Source: Pedobacter psychrodurus
Lineage (GTDB): Bacteria > Bacteroidota > Bacteroidia > Sphingobacteriales > Sphingobacteriaceae
NCBI RefSeq assembly: GCF_004331735.1
Contig: NZ_SJSO01000012.1
Location: 62,001 to 126,000 of the forward strand
Direction: 5' to 3'
DNA length: 64,000 bases
Part shown: positions 26,690 through 37,136 of the stretch, piece after piece
Layout: each line of letters starts with the position of its first letter
Position numbering within the stretch: the stretch's first letter is position 1
Position numbers and translations under genes: made by a program
Notes under the pieces: generated by a model
What the model was told of the DNA's origin: nothing
The model's database searches: none
Seen by the model: the letters and a program-made list of their open reading frames with translations, nothing else

Positions 26690-29600
26690 ATGAGTTTTTA
26701 TTATACAGATATGGCTAAAAAATACATATTAAATTTATTGCTGTTAATTACGTTAACGGTATTGGGCAGCTCAGCGTGGGCCCAAAACCTGATCAGCGTA
26801 AGGGGCAAGGTTGTAGATAAGGGAGATGGTAATGGCATACCGGCCGTAACCATTATTGCGAGTACGGCAACCAGGGCAATAGGAATGACCAGAGATGATG
26901 GTTCATTTACCATTAGCGTACCAGATAACGCAACCCTTACCTTTAAATACCTGAATTATAAAGATGTTACCGTAAAGTTAAATGGTAAAAACGACCTGAA
27001 AATCTTGATGGTTGAAGATCTTACCACTTTAGAACAAGTTAATATTACTGTTGGTTACGGCCAAAAAACAAAAGAAACCGTAATGGGTGCAGTAACTTCA
27101 CTCAGGGGGAAAGATATACAGGATGTTCCGGTGAGTAATGTTGCCGAGCTTTTTCAGGCCAAAGTACCAGGCTTAAACATCCAGAATAATACGGGTAGTC
27201 CGGGAGCGGCACCCAGTATTAACATGCGGGGTTTATCAGGCATTAGTGTAACCGGATCAGGTGATAATGCATTTTTAACACCCACTTCACCACTGTTTGT
27301 AATTGATGGGGTGCCTGTTGATTTAAATACTGACTATCAGTACGGATTTTCCAGTAATGGTCCTGGCATTAGTCCTTTATCATTAATCCCTGCTGAAGAT
27401 ATAGAAGAAATCCTTTTCTTAAAAGATGCAAGTGCAACAGCATTATATGGGGCACAGGGTGCTTATGGTGTAATTTTGATCAATACCCGCAGAGGTAAAT
27501 CAAAAACCCCGATTATTCAGTATTCTACTAACTTTTTCTTTAATACCCCACCAAAACTACGTCAGGTTATTGGTGGGGCTGCTGAGAGTAATTTAAGGCT
27601 ATGGGAAATTTATACTTATGGTGCCAACCTATACTCGGCCAGGCAGAGTATTGATAATACCCCAATGTTGGCCGATAGTTTAAATGCTTTTTATAATAAC
27701 TCTACAGATTGGCAGAGTATTTTTTACCGGTCTACCTATAACCAACAGCATAACGTAAATGCAAGCGGTGGTGATGACTCTTTTAATTATAAAATTAACC
27801 TGGGTTATTACGACGAAAAGGGGATACAGGAGAATACAGGTTTTACCAGGTACTCGCTAAGCATGAACACCCGTTACAAACCGAGTCCGAAATTTAATGT
27901 AAACCTTATTCTTTCCAGTAGTTTGGGCAATAGCCAGAAAGGCAGCGGCAACGGGATTCTCCAAACAGGAGTTGCCGCTGGTGCAGGTTCATCCTCACTA
28001 TTACCTGGCCCAAGTTTAATTAACAGTAATCCGGCCTTGGGGGCGTTAATTGTCGATAACGATAATAAAGCCGGTAATATAAAAACGAGTGTAGAAGCGC
28101 GGTACGAGTTTCTTACCGGTATGGCTGTTTCCAATATCACCAGTTACGATTATTCGATGGGAACAACCGAAACCTTTAACCCGGCCATATTGAATAACAA
28201 CGTTGCAGGCGTATACTCGTATAACGATAAGCGGAGCACACTTTACAACAGGGCAATGGTTAGTTTCAATAAATCATTGCAAAAGGAAGTTCATAATATC
28301 GGTGCCTATGTGTTTTCCGAAATTTATGTCCGAAATTTCCAGGCGCATGCCATTCAGCAGGATCAATATACCAACGACCAGTATCAAGGGCCTTTTGGTA
28401 CAGCTGCAGCGAGTTCACTTGGGGGGATATTGGATAATTATACCGATTCTAAAGCTGCTTCACTAGCCGCAAGTTTATCATATAACTACAAAACAAAATA
28501 CCTGATAGAAGCCACATTCCGTTTAGATGGAACCTCGAGCACAGGCCTTAATGCACCATGGGCTAAAAACCCTTCATTGGCCTTGAAATGGAATTTCAAT
28601 AAAGAAAATTTCCTGGCCGATTCTAAATGGCTCGATGTAGGTATGCTTAGGCTTTCTTGGGGTAGAAATATTGCACCGGTTGGCAACGTATTTGACGCCA
28701 ACGGAACATACGATTATTATGGTAACTATAACGGTATACCCACCACCGCCATTGATTTTAACAATCTTCCAAACATTAAATTATTACCAACCACAACCAC
28801 ACAATACAACGCAGGTTTAGATTTAAACCTGTTTAAAAATAGGATTACATTAAATTTTGATACCTATTACAAAATGGTTGATAACCAGTTATGGGAGAAA
28901 AACATTACTACCCATAATGCCTTTACCAAGCTAAAAACCAACGAAGTAAGCAATGTTAATTATGGTTATGAACTGGCGCTTAGTTTTAGGCCTTTACCAG
29001 CCAGTAGCAAAGTTAACTGGTCTGTTAGTATAAACGGAGCCTACAATAAAGAAAAAATTACTGCACTTCCTGATGCTACCCGACAACTTTTATTAGATGG
29101 AGGCGCCACTGGTCAAGCCATATTGTACAGGCTGGGCCGAAACTCGTTAACCAATATCCTGTATAACTTTAAAGGGGTATTTTCTACCGATGATGATGTT
29201 CCGGTTAACCCTGCCAACGGAACCCGTTACCACACTTTTAATGGTTCAACCCCAGTGTATTTCAAGGCAGGAGATCCTTATTATGCTGATATTAATGGCG
29301 ATTATGTGCTCGATTCGAAAGATATGGTTGGTGCAGGTAACTCGCAGCCATTAATTAACGGTGGTATAAGCAGTTTCGTTTCTTACAAAGGCTTTTCGCT
29401 TAATGTAATTATGGCCTACACCTGGCACAGAGACATTCTGAACAACCCATTGGCGGCAAGTTTCCAGAATTTCTCCTCACCATTTTCGGCAAACAATTTA
29501 GTACCGATAACAGAATACAACATCTGGCGCCAATCGGGCGATGTGGCCAGCTACCCTAACCCTTACGATTATTTACGTTATGGTAATTATTCGGCTTCGG

Positions 29601-29893
29601 CTTCCGATAAATCGACCCAGTTTTTGCCTTTCCGTTATAATCAAACCCTGTTTCAGGAAGATGGCTCCTATTTAAAACTGGCTACGGTAACCGTTGGTTA
29701 CACTTTTAAGCCCGAAGTAACAAAACAATTGGGTATCACCAGTTTAAGGGTGTATGGTACAGCCAATAACATCCACACTTTTAGTTTTTATTCGGGTGCC
29801 GACCCTGAAAATGTGAGTTCGCTGGGGAGAGATAACTCCGGCGGTTACCCCGTGAGGAGAACATACGCTTTAGGCTTAAACATTCAATTATAA
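26690..29893 (+). CDS. SusC-type TonB-dependent receptor (module 2)
   Basis: 1067 residues from the ATG at 26690; the ATG at 26711 (MAKKYILNLL) gives a neater signal peptide ending in AWAQ and may be the true start. A carboxypeptidase-regulatory-like domain (about 30-115) is followed by the plug domain (VNITVGYGQKTKETV, INMRGLSGISV, PLFVIDGVPV, ATALYGAQGAYGVILINT). The barrel ends TYALGLNIQL. It repeats the role of the first SusC, but the two proteins differ clearly in sequence and in the N-terminal domain. It lies 21 bp after the module-1 lipoprotein. Confidence 0.94.
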   Translation: MSFYYTDMAKKYILNLLLLITLTVLGSSAWAQNLISVRGKVVDKGDGNGIPAVTIIASTATRAIGMTRDDGSFTISVPDNATLTFKYLNYKDVTVKLNGKNDLKILMVEDLTTLEQVNITVGYGQKTKETVMGAVTSLRGKDIQDVPVSNVAELFQAKVPGLNIQNNTGSPGAAPSINMRGLSGISVTGSGDNAFLTPTSPLFVIDGVPVDLNTDYQYGFSSNGPGISPLSLIPAEDIEEILFLKDASATALYGAQGAYGVILINTRRGKSKTPIIQYSTNFFFNTPPKLRQVIGGAAESNLRLWEIYTYGANLYSARQSIDNTPMLADSLNAFYNNSTDWQSIFYRSTYNQQHNVNASGGDDSFNYKINLGYYDEKGIQENTGFTRYSLSMNTRYKPSPKFNVNLILSSSLGNSQKGSGNGILQTGVAAGAGSSSLLPGPSLINSNPALGALIVDNDNKAGNIKTSVEARYEFLTGMAVSNITSYDYSMGTTETFNPAILNNNVAGVYSYNDKRSTLYNRAMVSFNKSLQKEVHNIGAYVFSEIYVRNFQAHAIQQDQYTNDQYQGPFGTAAASSLGGILDNYTDSKAASLAASLSYNYKTKYLIEATFRLDGTSSTGLNAPWAKNPSLALKWNFNKENFLADSKWLDVGMLRLSWGRNIAPVGNVFDANGTYDYYGNYNGIPTTAIDFNNLPNIKLLPTTTTQYNAGLDLNLFKNRITLNFDTYYKMVDNQLWEKNITTHNAFTKLKTNEVSNVNYGYELALSFRPLPASSKVNWSVSINGAYNKEKITALPDATRQLLLDGGATGQAILYRLGRNSLTNILYNFKGVFSTDDDVPVNPANGTRYHTFNGSTPVYFKAGDPYYADINGDYVLDSKDMVGAGNSQPLINGGISSFVSYKGFSLNVIMAYTWHRDILNNPLAASFQNFSSPFSANNLVPITEYNIWRQSGDVASYPNPYDYLRYGNYSASASDKSTQFLPFRYNQTLFQEDGSYLKLATVTVGYTFKPEVTKQLGITSLRVYGTANNIHTFSFYSGADPENVSSLGRDNSGGYPVRRTYALGLNIQL

Positions 29894-29904
29894 ACAGGAT
29901 AACG

Positions 29905-31464
29905 ATGAAAAAAATAATATATATACTATCAGCATTACTGCTACTGAGTGTAAATTTTAGCTGCAAAAAATTCTTAAATGTTGAGCCGCTAAGCAAATTA
30001 TCGGGTAATAATTACTGGAAAAACGATGGTGATGCAGAGGGCTTTGCATTGGGGCTTTACCGTTCGTTTAGAGAGGCCACCATGCAAAGTGTCCTTTTCG
30101 AAATCGGAGATACCCGTTGTGGCTGGGCCATACCATCAACAAAAGGTTATCCACCACGGATCGATTTTACCTATATGGCTACCAATAACCTAAAAATGGC
30201 CATTGCAGCAAGAGCCGATCGCTCTTTGCCAGGTTATGAGGCCAATGCCATTAACGAGTGGTTTCAGCTTAACTCACGCTATGATTTAATCCAGAAATGG
30301 TTGCCTTTTTATAAAGTAATCCAATCGGCCAATATTATGGCAAAAGAAGTAGAAGCCATGCCCGATGCAGCCATTTCGCCGGCAAGAAAGAAACAGTTTA
30401 TTGCTGAAGCTGTTTTTATGCGCTGCGTATCTTATTTCTTTTTAGTAAGACTATTTGGCGATGTACCGTATTACACCGATGCTTACAACCAGGAGGCGCT
30501 GCCCCGTACCAATATGGTAAAGGTTTTAAAAGGCTGTTTGACCGATTTGGCCGCAGTTAAAAATGATTTGCCATGGACCTACAACGATCCAACTTTTAAA
30601 GGCATAAGGGCGATGCGTGGCGGTGCAATAGATTTAATGATGCATATGAATATGTGGTGTGCTGGTTTCGATGCCGCCAATGCCATTTCTTATTACAACC
30701 AGGTTGATGAGCTGGGTAATGAACTACAGAATATCGGTGTCGACCAGGAAAAGGCCTACCGCTTACTACCTATCGAACAAACTTACCTGGTGATGTTCGG
30801 TAAATCGCAGGAAAGCCTGTTCGAGATACAGTTGAGCGATAATACTGGCGAAAATACTGCGAAACTCAGGTATAAATACTCTTTCTCGGTGGTTCATAAT
30901 CCATTCTTCGCCAGTAGCGACAGACCCGTGAGCGAATTGGTCTACAACGGTGATTTTATGAAGAAAATATATCCGGAAAGTGCTACCGATAAACGTAAAA
31001 CCATTTGGTTTGACGAAAACATATACGATCAGACCGGGCTTTGGCAGTTCTACAAATTTTATAATAGGGCAGCTTTGGTACAGTTTAGCGATGATAACCC
31101 GATTATTTTCAGGTTGGCCGATGCCATTTTATTACATGCAGAAGCTTTGGCCGAATTGGGCCGCGATGGCGAAGCTGCTACTTTGCTCAATGTAATCAGG
31201 GCCAGGGCTGGTGCCGATGCTTTTCCCGCAAACCCTGGAGAAGGAAAGATAAAAGATGCCATATTTTTAGAAAGAGCAAAAGAATTAATGGGCGAGGGGC
31301 ATCATTTTTATGACCTGGTGCGTACTAAAAAGATCCTCGATCCAAAATTTACCCCAAACCCGCTTTCGTTTTCGGCATTTCAGGCCGGTGCATGGACCTG
31401 GCCCATCGATCCAAGTGCATCCATCAATAATCCTCATATGACTTTGAATAACTATTGGAAATAA
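29905..31464 (+). CDS. SusD/RagB-type outer-membrane lipoprotein (module 2)
   Basis: 519 residues, with a lipobox SVNFSC-KKFL. SusD features are LSGNNYWKNDGDAEGFALGL near the N-terminus, AVFMRCVSYFFLVRLFGDVPY in the TPR region, and FLERAKELMGEGHHFYDLVR near the C-terminus, ending in the conserved WPID and NNYWK. It pairs with the SusC encoded 11 bp upstream. It is only distantly similar to the module-1 SusD, which suggests different ligands or old duplication. Confidence 0.95.
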   Translation: MKKIIYILSALLLLSVNFSCKKFLNVEPLSKLSGNNYWKNDGDAEGFALGLYRSFREATMQSVLFEIGDTRCGWAIPSTKGYPPRIDFTYMATNNLKMAIAARADRSLPGYEANAINEWFQLNSRYDLIQKWLPFYKVIQSANIMAKEVEAMPDAAISPARKKQFIAEAVFMRCVSYFFLVRLFGDVPYYTDAYNQEALPRTNMVKVLKGCLTDLAAVKNDLPWTYNDPTFKGIRAMRGGAIDLMMHMNMWCAGFDAANAISYYNQVDELGNELQNIGVDQEKAYRLLPIEQTYLVMFGKSQESLFEIQLSDNTGENTAKLRYKYSFSVVHNPFFASSDRPVSELVYNGDFMKKIYPESATDKRKTIWFDENIYDQTGLWQFYKFYNRAALVQFSDDNPIIFRLADAILLHAEALAELGRDGEAATLLNVIRARAGADAFPANPGEGKIKDAIFLERAKELMGEGHHFYDLVRTKKILDPKFTPNPLSFSAFQAGAWTWPIDPSASINNPHMTLNNYWK

Positions 31465-31514
31465 TAAGCAATAAAGCAAATAATACGATTTAACCTATTA
31501 AAAGAATAGATTCA

Positions 31515-32261
31515 ATGAATAAGTTTAACAAAAACACAGTACTGCTAACACTTGCCCTAATCATTGTGAGTTTAGCCTTTAGCTGTAAAAAATATGAACA
31601 TTATATAGATGGAGGGGTAAAAGAAGCCAAATTTGATGGTACCATATTACAATACCTCCAATCGAAACCCCTGCATTTTGACACCCTTACGCAGGTGATT
31701 AAAATAGCAGGTATGGAAAGTGTTTTCAGTAATGATAACATTACATTTTTTGCACCTACCGATCCAACAATCGGCAAAGCTATCCGCACCTTAAATAAAG
31801 AACTCTTATCAACAGGAAAAGATACCGTAACCAAACTGACTGATGTAAAACCAGCGGTATGGAAAACCATACTTTCTTTATACCTGTTTAAAGGAACCAA
31901 CCGACTTAAAGATTATAACCAGGTTGATACACTGGCACTGAACACCTATAAGGGACAGGGCTACCTTTCTTACAATAGCACGCCAATGAACATTGGAGTG
32001 GTGTACAACGATGCGGTAACAAATGCTGGCACTGCGACAGAAGTAAGGGTAAAATATGCCGGCTACAGGCAGGTGATGATTTCTTATATCCCGGATTTAT
32101 CGAGACCACAGGCCTTTTGGATTAATGCACTTGTGGCTTCATCAGATATCAATCCCACAAACGGAATTGTCCATGCACTCAAAATCGAAAAGCACTCCTT
32201 TGGCTTTAACAGCAACTACTTTAATTCGATAGCGATAGAAAATGGAATTGGGAATTTATAA
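31515..32261 (+). CDS. Fasciclin (FAS1)-domain lipoprotein (module 2)
   Basis: 248 residues, with a lipobox LAFSC-KKYE. The FAS1 domain is clearer than in module 1. The H1 motif is ITFFAPTDPTIGKAIRTLN (about 78-96), followed by WKTILSLYLFKG, and the H2-type ending is NGIVHALKIEKHSF. It probably sits on the cell surface with the SusCD pair and binds the target protein or glycan. The last bases overlap possible upstream starts of the next gene. Confidence 0.9.
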   Translation: MNKFNKNTVLLTLALIIVSLAFSCKKYEHYIDGGVKEAKFDGTILQYLQSKPLHFDTLTQVIKIAGMESVFSNDNITFFAPTDPTIGKAIRTLNKELLSTGKDTVTKLTDVKPAVWKTILSLYLFKGTNRLKDYNQVDTLALNTYKGQGYLSYNSTPMNIGVVYNDAVTNAGTATEVRVKYAGYRQVMISYIPDLSRPQAFWINALVASSDINPTNGIVHALKIEKHSFGFNSNYFNSIAIENGIGNL

Positions 32262-32271
32262 AAACATAAAT

Positions 32272-33891
32272 ATGTTAAGAAATAGACAAATTTTCGGTAA
32301 AAGTACCAGCTTAAATACATGGATGGCCTGTATGTTATTACTGGTACTTTCTATCTCATCCTGCAAAAAGGCAAATCCCATAAGCGAAGATCCCTATGCA
32401 GGGGGTAAAGAAACATTGGGTATAAAATTCTTATCGGATGTATCTGATACAGAAGATGTAAACGGGGTTACCCAGATTACGTTTGAGGTAAACGGTTTAA
32501 TGCCTTTTAAAGATAAAGTGAAATTCTACATCAACGATACCGAAGCCACCATCACCAAAATAACCGATAAAACTATTACTGTTCTTTTTCCAGCTGGTGC
32601 AAGTACAGGCGGGACCACGCTTGTGGTTGATGATCAGATATTTTTTGGTCCAGCCTACAGGGTGGATGGTAAGGTTGAAGTAGATGCCACTTTTGCCACC
32701 AATACCGATTTTGCGTTTATTAGGCAGGTTTTACCTTTGCCTAATGGCAATTTAGTAATGGTTGGATTCTTTAATAATTATATGGCTGCAGCTACAATTA
32801 AAAAGCCCATAAACAATATTGTTTTAATCAATGCTAATGGCTTTATCACTAAAGGGTTTCTAACCGGTAAAGGGGCAAATAATGCAATTTCTTCTATTGT
32901 GAGGCTGCCGACAGGTCAGTTCCTTGTGGGCGGTAGCTTAACCAAATACAACGACCGTGATGGCATTAACAGTATCACCAGATTAAATTCGGATGGCTCT
33001 TTGGATTCATCGCGTGTCGAGGTGGTAGGCAACAGTTCAGACCGTTCATATGATACTGTGGCTACTTTCAATGGAGGGGTCCTTGGTAATGTAAGCAAGG
33101 TTTTTAATTATAACAACAGCATTTATGCGATAGGTAGCTTTAATAACTATGCCGAGTATTTCTACGAACGTTCGACTAGGGATAACAAGGTTGTTGGGTA
33201 CACGCCACTTAATGGATTGCTGAAAATGACTATGAGCGGTAAGATGGATTCTACCTACAATTTTAATAAATCGGCTAACCAGCCTTATCAGGCCGGCAAC
33301 GGTTCTATCAGTGATGCGCTGATGCAGAGCGATGGTAAGATTATCCTAGTGGGTTCCTTTACAACTTATCAAGGTTTAAACACTGGCCGGATTGTAAGAA
33401 TAGGCACAGACGGGCTAGTAGATGCAACCTATCCATCTGGAACAGGAGCGGATGATGCGATAAACGCCATTACGTATAGCGCAACTTCGGGCAAATATCT
33501 TGTTGCGGGTATTTTTAATAATTACAATGGTTTTGCAACAAAAGGCCTGGTGATGTTAAATGCTGATGGTACGATAGATAAAAAACTGGTGCTAAAACAG
33601 ATTGAAGGTGGAAGTATTGGAAAAGCTTATCAGCTAAAAAGCGGCAAATTACTGGTATTCGGATCTTTTAAAAAATACGATGGTATTATCAGGCAGGGTT
33701 TCATGATCTTGAATCCCGATGGAAGCCTAGCTGCAGGATACAACAACACAGGTAAGTTTCAGGGCATAGTAAACGATGTGTACGAAAGTGTAGATATTTT
33801 CGGAAACCCCACCGCACTTATTGCCGGTGCAATTTCTCTTTTCGATAACCAGCAGGTTTCAGGTGCTGTCCGCATCTCTATAAAGCCATAA
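32272..33891 (+). CDS. Surface lipoprotein with IPT/TIG-like domain and delta-60 type repeats (DUF5008-like)
   Basis: 539 residues from the ATG at 32272 (MLRNRQIFGK); an ATG at 32242 is in frame but overlaps the previous gene. The lipobox is SISSC-KKAN. An N-terminal IPT/TIG-like beta domain (about 45-125) is followed by a beta-propeller-like array (about 140-530) of repeats of the type LPNGNLVMVGFFNNYMA, LPTGQFLVGGSLTKYN, SDGKIILVGSFTTYQG and KSGKLLVFGSFKKYDG. About 550 residues in this position fits the family I recall as DUF5008. It is a probable accessory surface binding protein. Confidence 0.85.
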   Translation: MLRNRQIFGKSTSLNTWMACMLLLVLSISSCKKANPISEDPYAGGKETLGIKFLSDVSDTEDVNGVTQITFEVNGLMPFKDKVKFYINDTEATITKITDKTITVLFPAGASTGGTTLVVDDQIFFGPAYRVDGKVEVDATFATNTDFAFIRQVLPLPNGNLVMVGFFNNYMAAATIKKPINNIVLINANGFITKGFLTGKGANNAISSIVRLPTGQFLVGGSLTKYNDRDGINSITRLNSDGSLDSSRVEVVGNSSDRSYDTVATFNGGVLGNVSKVFNYNNSIYAIGSFNNYAEYFYERSTRDNKVVGYTPLNGLLKMTMSGKMDSTYNFNKSANQPYQAGNGSISDALMQSDGKIILVGSFTTYQGLNTGRIVRIGTDGLVDATYPSGTGADDAINAITYSATSGKYLVAGIFNNYNGFATKGLVMLNADGTIDKKLVLKQIEGGSIGKAYQLKSGKLLVFGSFKKYDGIIRQGFMILNPDGSLAAGYNNTGKFQGIVNDVYESVDIFGNPTALIAGAISLFDNQQVSGAVRISIKP

Positions 33892-33919
33892 AATAATGTT
33901 GTTATTAAATAATCATACA

Positions 33920-35647
33920 ATGAAAAGTAAAATAGAAAAGTCAACATTTATAGTGAAACTAACGGCCGTTTTAGTCGTTTTAATGATTTCTATAATTTCT
34001 TGTAATAAAGAATTAACCGATAGAAAGGATTTCTCTAACAATACCGGGGGCAATGTTATTGATGCACAGCAGCAAAAAGTATTGTACGTTATTGTGGATG
34101 GCGCCAGGGGAGAGTCGGTTTTTAAATCCTCAACCCCCAATTTATCCAAAATGATCAAGAATGGCATGTTTACCATTAATGCTGTGTCTGATGAAAACGG
34201 ATTAAGCGCTACTTCGTGGGCAGATATGCTTACGGGCGTAGATAAAACCAAACATAAGGTGATTAGTGAGGATTTTTCGAACAATAAACTTACCGATTAT
34301 CCAATGTTCTTTAAACGGGTTAAAGACAATACCAGTTTAAGAACAGCTGCTTTTAGTATTTCTCCGGCACTTAGTACAAAACTGGTTACTCATGCAGATG
34401 TAAACACTTCCTTGCCGAATGATGAGGCAGTAAAAACAGCAACACTGGCTGAATTAGCCAATAATAATGCGGCAGTTGTACTTGCTGAATTTCAAGGGGT
34501 AGATAAGGCAGGTGCACAATATGGTTACGATGCCAGTGTACCTCAATATGCAGCCGCAATAACCAATATCGATACTTACATTGGCGAGCTAAATACCGCC
34601 ATTAAAGCACGCCCTAACTTTAGCAAAGAAAACTGGCTTATCGTAATTGCATCAAATAAAGGGGGAGATTATCCGGTAATACCAGCTTTAATGGATCAAA
34701 CCTTGTATAGTAAGCCCTTGTTAAATGGCTTTGTTATCCTTTACAACCCTAATTTCAAATCTACCATTTACAACAAACCTGCTAATTTAAATTCATTACC
34801 CTATTTAGGAAGTTATGGGAAATTAAATGGCGATACCATTGCCAGTGTTGATGCTGCCAAATCGAACCTCTATAATTTTGGTACAACCGGAGAGTATACG
34901 GTAGAGTTTAAATTAAAAGTTCAATCGTTTGGGACCTTAAATGCACCTATATTTTTTAAAACATCCAGTCCGGCCAACGCTGCCACTGGTTGGTGGATTA
35001 TCCACAACGGATCGAACGGTACATGGAGGCTGGGTGGTTTGGCTTCTGCTGCAATATCTACCCCAACTACCAAAGCTATGGAAGTTAACCAATGGTATAA
35101 CATTGGCTTCAAAATCTACTTTGTGGGTACTGTGAGGTATGTACAACTATATCAGGATGGCGATCCAATTGGTTCTCCGACGGTAATCACGGGAAGGACT
35201 GTAAACAACAGCGAGCCTTTGGTTGCTGGCTACCGTTCAGGTTTCGGTAACAGCGCAACACAGTTTATAACTGATATTAGAATCTTTAACGCCGCCGTTC
35301 CCGATGCCGTTATAAAAGATTTTGCCTGTCAGGTACTTTTAGATAGTAGGCATCCCAATTATAATAACCTCATCGGTTATTGGCCGGCACTCGATGGCGC
35401 CGGTACCCTGATTAAAGACCAGAGCAAATCGAAAAATGATTTTGTTTTTCAGAAATCTACCCAGTGGCTGAGCTTTGAGGATTACGACAATAAATTCTGC
35501 ATCAAGCCAACACCAGAGCTATATAAAATAGTACCAAGAGGTATCGATATACCACGATTTATTTTAGGCTGGCTGAACATAAATGCAACGGGTTTTAACC
35601 TCGATGGAAAAGTTTGGACACCGATTTACACTAATATTTTAAAATAA
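33920..35647 (+). CDS. Degenerate phosphodiesterase/alkaline-phosphatase-fold plus LamG lipoprotein (first copy)
   Basis: 575 residues from the ATG at 33920. The lipobox is SIISC-NKEL. Residues about 50-290 follow the type I phosphodiesterase/alkaline phosphatase fold: VLYVIVDGARG (Asp60), TPNLSKMIKNG, SWADMLTGVDKTKHKV and IDTYIGELNTAI. Metal ligands are missing: the usual D-x2-G-H is VDKAGAQYG (His to Ala199), and the S-D-H-G is SNKGG (Asp-His to Asn-Lys, 246-247). A LamG-type lectin domain (about 310-480) and a C-terminal region like DUF4983 follow. I infer a binding protein, not an enzyme. It resembles the gene at 37137, on the other side of the M60 peptidase gene. Confidence 0.8.
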   Translation: MKSKIEKSTFIVKLTAVLVVLMISIISCNKELTDRKDFSNNTGGNVIDAQQQKVLYVIVDGARGESVFKSSTPNLSKMIKNGMFTINAVSDENGLSATSWADMLTGVDKTKHKVISEDFSNNKLTDYPMFFKRVKDNTSLRTAAFSISPALSTKLVTHADVNTSLPNDEAVKTATLAELANNNAAVVLAEFQGVDKAGAQYGYDASVPQYAAAITNIDTYIGELNTAIKARPNFSKENWLIVIASNKGGDYPVIPALMDQTLYSKPLLNGFVILYNPNFKSTIYNKPANLNSLPYLGSYGKLNGDTIASVDAAKSNLYNFGTTGEYTVEFKLKVQSFGTLNAPIFFKTSSPANAATGWWIIHNGSNGTWRLGGLASAAISTPTTKAMEVNQWYNIGFKIYFVGTVRYVQLYQDGDPIGSPTVITGRTVNNSEPLVAGYRSGFGNSATQFITDIRIFNAAVPDAVIKDFACQVLLDSRHPNYNNLIGYWPALDGAGTLIKDQSKSKNDFVFQKSTQWLSFEDYDNKFCIKPTPELYKIVPRGIDIPRFILGWLNINATGFNLDGKVWTPIYTNILK

Positions 35648-35654
35648 CTGAGCC

Positions 35655-37106
35655 ATGAGAAGTAGAAAAATAATAGGCTTAACCTCAGCTTTTGCAGCTC
35701 TTTTGTTGCTTACTCAATCCTGTAAAAAGGATTATGGCTACTCTTTTGAAGATGGCTATAGTAAAACTGAAGTAGTAGATACTTTTGGAAACCAGGATCT
35801 GGATACCTCCAAGTATAAGGTTGATAGAACGCAGTTTAACTTGGCAAGGGTTTTTCCAGGTTTGGTGGCAATTTCTGAACCAAGGATTAAAAACACCAAG
35901 GTAACCCTCGATTTTGATTTTGTATATGCAAACAATGCCAACCTGAGAATTTCTGTACCACCGCAAGGCTGGTTTAGTACAGGGATGTATGCACCTGCAG
36001 GCGAGCTGATTCAGATCGATGTTCCGGCAGGTGAATATGGAATGATTGCTCAAATAGGAGCATGGGATGACGATTTAACCAGTTTAACCACAAAGTTAAG
36101 AGCACCCGTTATTTACACCCGTCATAACCTTGCACCAGGCAAAAATCTGATCCGCAATTTATACGGTGGCCAGGTTTATATTATTCCGCCAAGAGCACTA
36201 GGCAGAAAAATAGATTTCTATTTCACGGGAACGGTTAAATCGCCCGATTTTGTGCTGGGCGAAACTACAGATGAAGAATGGAAAGCCATGATTGCCAAAA
36301 CGACAGTTCCTTTTTTCGAATTGCGTGGCAAACGGATCATTTTTACCTTGCCGATTTCGCGTTTGGCTAAATTTCCAATTGCCAGCCCAACGGCTTTAAT
36401 GCAAACCTGGGATGAGCAGATTTTACATTGTTACTGGGAATGGTATGGTTTATCAGAAAATGCTGCTGATGCAAGAGACTTAAATCCGATGTTGCCATGG
36501 CGTATTGTACACGACATACAGCCTTCAGTTGGGACACAGCATAGCGGTTACCCGGTTGTAGCAATAGCCAATGATAATTATTTTGCCCAGGCCGTAACAC
36601 TAAGTGGTGTAATTGGCCAAAACTGGGGTACCTACCACGAGCTGGGACACAATATGCAGATGAACAATACCTGGAGCTTTGATGGTAATGGGGAGGTTTC
36701 TAACAACATTTTCTCTTTAATGGTAACCAAGTACCATGGTTATAAGCACAGTAATTATAAGCGGATGATGACCGCTGCATTGGCTTTTGTAACGCCTACC
36801 GGTACCAAATCATATGCTAATGCATCAGAAGATGCAAAACTAGGCATGTTCATCCAGCTAATGGAACGTTATGGATACAGTTTTATCACCTACCTCGCTA
36901 CCGAGGCCAGGCATGCCCGGTTTACATCCAATAACAATCAGGATAAGATCGATTTCTTTTACGAACGTTTATCGGAGTTTGCCAAAACCGATATGGAGCC
37001 TTTTTTAACTAAGTGGGGTATTACGGTTAGTGCGGTTTCTAAAGCTAAAATTTTGGCCAAATACCCATTGCTAACTGAAACAGTATGGTTATCCAATCCA
37101 AGTTAA
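35655..37106 (+). CDS. M60-type (enhancin/mucinase-like) zinc metallopeptidase lipoprotein
   Basis: 483 residues, with a lipobox LTQSC-KKDY (Cys23). An N-terminal beta region precedes the catalytic domain (about 200-470). The gluzincin motif is H328-E-L-G-H332 with Glu347 fifteen residues later, matching the M60-like HExxH-x(8-28)-E signature. FAQAVTLSGVIGQNWGTYHE just before it is also typical. Known M60-like enzymes cut O-glycosylated mucin-like proteins and are often tied to glycan uptake loci. Sitting between the two degenerate phosphodiesterase-LamG genes and after the SusCD modules, it suggests the target is a glycoprotein. Confidence 0.88.
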   Translation: MRSRKIIGLTSAFAALLLLTQSCKKDYGYSFEDGYSKTEVVDTFGNQDLDTSKYKVDRTQFNLARVFPGLVAISEPRIKNTKVTLDFDFVYANNANLRISVPPQGWFSTGMYAPAGELIQIDVPAGEYGMIAQIGAWDDDLTSLTTKLRAPVIYTRHNLAPGKNLIRNLYGGQVYIIPPRALGRKIDFYFTGTVKSPDFVLGETTDEEWKAMIAKTTVPFFELRGKRIIFTLPISRLAKFPIASPTALMQTWDEQILHCYWEWYGLSENAADARDLNPMLPWRIVHDIQPSVGTQHSGYPVVAIANDNYFAQAVTLSGVIGQNWGTYHELGHNMQMNNTWSFDGNGEVSNNIFSLMVTKYHGYKHSNYKRMMTAALAFVTPTGTKSYANASEDAKLGMFIQLMERYGYSFITYLATEARHARFTSNNNQDKIDFFYERLSEFAKTDMEPFLTKWGITVSAVSKAKILAKYPLLTETVWLSNPS

Positions 37107-37136
37107 TTTATTAAAAAGATATTAAATAAACCAACA

